From CAYMKL01 sp964390805 (GTDB lineage: Bacteria > Chloroflexota > Anaerolineae > VGOG01): a stretch of 6,137 nt of DNA. Location: contig CAYMKL010000216.1 of assembly GCA_964390805.1 (NCBI GenBank), forward strand, positions 1 to 6,137, given 5' to 3'. The notes beneath the pieces were generated by a model. It worked only from the letters and a program-made list of their open reading frames with translations. It was not told the DNA's origin and did no database searches. Every line of letters starts with the position of its first letter. Position 1 is the stretch's first letter. The position numbers were made by a program, and so were the translations under genes. Shown here one piece after another: positions 4,412-6,137 of this stretch.

Positions 4412-5470
4412 TTACCAATCAAATGCTTGTTCAACGAGGAATTGAATAATCCAAAATACGGGCGGGAGTGCAATCGCAGTAAGCACAGATCGAACGGTTT
4501 CCGGCTTCCATGGCCATGTTGGGATAGCCTTAATTTTCCTGTGCTGAATCTCCAAGCTGGAAATCATCCCTCCTAGCCGGTCAATTGCAGAGTAATCATC
4601 AGCATGGAATCGCTGATTGAACATCGCAAAGACAGCCTCGAACTGAAGATCAATGTCGTGAAGGATCCTTTCCTTCTCCATCTCCATGAGTCGGTGAGCG
4701 CCAACTAGTGGCCAGACGAACACTGCAACAGCCAGGATCGTAAATGACACCATCCCTCCCAGGCTTAATGGATCCGTCAACAAGTCCGGATTGATTAGCA
4801 TCCACCCATAAGCAGAAATTGCCAGTCCCGCCGCTGTTGACGCAGTGAGTTTCGAAAACGCATACAGAGGCTTCATATCAAACAGATTGATGCGAGTGTG
4901 ATTTGAATAGATGGCGCTGACCAAGCGCAGTTGCCTGATGGTGTGATAGAAAAACGCACCAACCAAAAACGCGGTGCTTTTATCAATGATGTGAAAGACG
5001 ATTGTGAAAATGCGTAGATCGTCAAGAGCCGCGTATCTGACCGGCACAATCCACAATCGTTCCGTGAGGACTAGAAAGACTACCATGATCAGACCTGCAA
5101 CGAAGGTCGCGCGAGAAGGCATGGTCGAAAGCTTGTACTGAAAGTCGTCGAATTCTGGCTCAGTGATTGCCAGCGTGGGTCTCATGGAATTCAGCGCCGT
5201 GACAGCTTGATTGTCAAGAAGGTGGATTAGTGCCAGGCTGTAGGGGATTGCCAAAGCGTTGAAGATAATGACAGGTAGGAGAGCGTCAAACTGCAGGCCA
5301 CCATCCAACCAGAGGAAGAGCATCTGAATCAGTATCAGAACAAGTCCGAGACCGACATAGAAGACCCACTCCCGCATCGGCAGTTTCTCAACCCAATTGG
5401 TGAAGCGATCGATCCAACTGGGCTTGTATGGTCGGGCTTCTATCCTAATCTCAGTTGTCGTATCGGCCAT
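4412..5470 (-). CDS. Polytopic membrane protein of unknown function, 352 aa
   Basis: I do not recognise a named family. About seven membrane helices are visible, at roughly 36-56, 62-84, 119-139, 153-175, 208-226, 238-259 and 325-345. The N-terminus is soluble (1-35). A long charged, helical stretch at 260-316 (MEMEKERILHDIDLQFE and onward) lies between the last two helices and may form a soluble helical domain or coiled coil. Other features are RINLFDMKPLYAFSKLTASTA (193-213) and PTWPWKPETVR (316-326) just before the last helix. The start at 5470 has AAGGAAG 6 bases upstream (5484-5478, ending just before CATCCAA). The upstream ATG at 5524 would overlap the previous gene by 23 bases and has no Shine-Dalgarno. 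The gene follows the 176-aa gene by 31 bases, so the two are probably cotranscribed and may act together. It is less GC-rich than hppA. Confidence 0.88.
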   Translation of the reverse strand: MADTTTEIRIEARPYKPSWIDRFTNWVEKLPMREWVFYVGLGLVLILIQMLFLWLDGGLQFDALLPVIIFNALAIPYSLALIHLLDNQAVTALNSMRPTLAITEPEFDDFQYKLSTMPSRATFVAGLIMVVFLVLTERLWIVPVRYAALDDLRIFTIVFHIIDKSTAFLVGAFFYHTIRQLRLVSAIYSNHTRINLFDMKPLYAFSKLTASTAAGLAISAYGWMLINPDLLTDPLSLGGMVSFTILAVAVFVWPLVGAHRLMEMEKERILHDIDLQFEAVFAMFNQRFHADDYSAIDRLGGMISSLEIQHRKIKAIPTWPWKPETVRSVLTAIALPPVFWIIQFLVEQAFDW

Positions 5471-5501
5471 TTGGATGCTTCCTTTTTTCACCCTTTTAGT
5501 C

Positions 5502-6032
5502 TTAAAAAGCTTCGTGGCATTCATCCATGAAGGCGCACGTTGGACAGACTTTCCATCTCACATAAAGAAGCTTAGCCGCCAGCACCCCTATGAAGCCAAT
5601 CAAAGAGATTAGGGCGAATAGAGAGAAATTCAAAAGTAACGAAATGCCTATTAAGACAATAGGCCCTAACCATAGTATGTAAGAATGGAAAAACCATCTC
5701 TTCGCACAAGCTACATGTTTCTGCAAGAAAGCTTCATTCCATTCATCTACAGGCAATAGCGACAGAGTAGCCTTCCCCGTCTTTCTATCAACTGTGGTTT
5801 CCCTCACTTTGTAATAACAATATTGACAATGCTTAATTGGCCATACCAATAAGTTAAACGCAGCAGAATATATTAAATACACCACAGCAACCCATGGATG
5901 GAAAAACGTTAGCCCTACGGTGCCAAGAGCTACCAGACTTAACCTCAAAACCAATACAAGTACCGAATTATCGTAGGGACACTTAGGATAAAACAGATGC
6001 CGTAGATCCAATGTTTGTTGTGCTTCAGTCAT
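5502..6032 (-). CDS. Four-helix membrane protein with seven Cys on one face, 176 aa
   Basis: This family is not recognised. Four hydrophobic segments lie at about 24-44, 47-66, 118-134 and 137-158. This topology puts the N-terminus, the 67-117 loop and the C-terminus on the same side, which should be the cytoplasm given the basic residues there (K67, R77, R83 K84, K111 R112, R159, K161). All seven cysteines are in those parts: C18, C69-x-x-C72, C109, C163-x-x-C166 and C172, the last followed by H173. This suggests a metal site (zinc or iron) assembled at the membrane surface, which is inference. The start is supported by AGGAGG (6047-6042) 9 bases before ATG 6032. The gene begins 21 bases after the stop of the dehydrogenase gene and is followed closely by the 352-aa gene, an operon-like layout. 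It is the most AT-rich stretch in the window, which suggests foreign origin. Confidence 0.88.
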   Translation of the reverse strand: MTEAQQTLDLRHLFYPKCPYDNSVLVLVLRLSLVALGTVGLTFFHPWVAVVYLIYSAAFNLLVWPIKHCQYCYYKVRETTVDRKTGKATLSLLPVDEWNEAFLQKHVACAKRWFFHSYILWLGPIVLIGISLLLNFSLFALISLIGFIGVLAAKLLYVRWKVCPTCAFMDECHEAF

Positions 6033-6053
6033 ATTTCAATTCCTCCTGATTTG

Positions 6054-6137
6054 CTAGGTTTTGTTATCATGTTCCACGATTATGACTACATTTCCCTTTT
6101 TGTGTCCTTTTTCGACATACCTGTGAGCCTCGGCAGT
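6054..6137 (-). CDS. C-terminal end of a zinc-type alcohol dehydrogenase / quinone oxidoreductase (partial)
   Basis: The minus-strand frame entering from the right edge encodes 27 residues before TAG (6056-6054). It contains EAHRYVEKGHKKGNVVIIV, the typical end of medium-chain dehydrogenases/reductases annotated as NAD(P)-dependent alcohol dehydrogenase or quinone oxidoreductase, where the last helix (AH.Y.E.GH..GK/N) leads into the final strand (VVI.V). The body of the gene, with the nucleotide-binding Rossmann fold, lies outside the window, so substrate and cofactor cannot be judged. The stop is 21 bases before the 176-aa gene, so all three genes may be one transcription unit. Its 18 bases at 6097-6080 recur at 4320-4303. 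Confidence 0.85.
   Translation of the reverse strand, partial: TAEAHRYVEKGHKKGNVVIIVEHDNKT
6080..6097 (-). repeat. 18-bp direct repeat, copy 2 (inside the dehydrogenase gene)
   Basis: AGGGAAATGTAGTCATAA on the minus strand, in frame as the GNVVI codons of the dehydrogenase C-terminus. It is identical to 4320-4303, 1777 bases away in the same orientation. The two copies bracket the 176-aa and 352-aa genes. Confidence 0.85.

Noticed and set aside
5471..5524. Upstream ATG start for the polytopic membrane protein (370 aa)
   Set aside because: It overlaps the end of the 176-aa gene by 23 bases and lacks a Shine-Dalgarno. ATG 5470 has AAGGAAG at suitable distance.
4303..6097. Composite transposon or IS with an 18-bp target-site duplication
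   Set aside because: No transposase gene and no terminal inverted repeats were seen inside the repeats, and one copy is coding sequence of a dehydrogenase. Duplication or deletion fits better.

Overview
This window joins a stable, GC-rich chromosomal segment on the + strand (about 1-3155) to a minus-strand block (3213-6137) that looks like the distal end of an integron gene-cassette array. Composition shifts between the two. For example, 41 of 60 bases at 1681-1740 (inside hppA) are G or C, against 18 of 60 at 5821-5880. The organism is a bacterium. The K+-independent type of membrane pyrophosphatase, the unfamiliar 254-residue neighbour and the GTGAAAC heptamer repeats suggest to me a Chloroflexota (Anaerolineae-like) environmental genome, but this is a weak inference and nothing in the window proves it.

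+ strand: a GC-rich inverted repeat (4-68) lies upstream of a 254-residue cytosolic protein of unknown function (125-889). A short spacer follows with a tandem GTGAAAC heptamer array (886-942) and an inverted partner (963-973) that ends just before the Shine-Dalgarno of hppA. The hppA gene (988-3072, GTG start) encodes a complete proton-pumping membrane pyrophosphatase of about 694 residues. Its Lys472/Thr475 pair is the signature of the K+-independent class. A 13-bp perfect hairpin with T tracts on both strands (3118-3155) is a bidirectional terminator between hppA and the convergent minus-strand genes.

- strand, read from right to left: the last 27 codons of a zinc-type alcohol dehydrogenase/quinone oxidoreductase; a 176-residue four-helix membrane protein with seven Cys, six of them in paired or grouped motifs; a 352-residue polytopic membrane protein; a 154-bp region of damaged recombination sites and a dehydrogenase 3'-end remnant; a SnoaL/NTF2-like protein of 138 residues; and a 127-residue antibiotic-biosynthesis-monooxygenase-like (ABM) protein.

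The main result of reading between the genes is the attC sites. A textbook 59-bp attC follows the SnoaL-like gene (3734-3792), an 88-bp attC ends the ABM-like gene (3213-3300), and partial or deleted sites lie at 4356-4395 and 4242-4265. The first bases of the SnoaL cassette (TTAGGG) match the 1L box of its own attC (CCCTAAC), as the cassette mechanism requires. The two small genes are therefore called as 508-bp and 521-bp gene cassettes. No integrase gene or attI is in the window. If they exist they should lie beyond the right edge.
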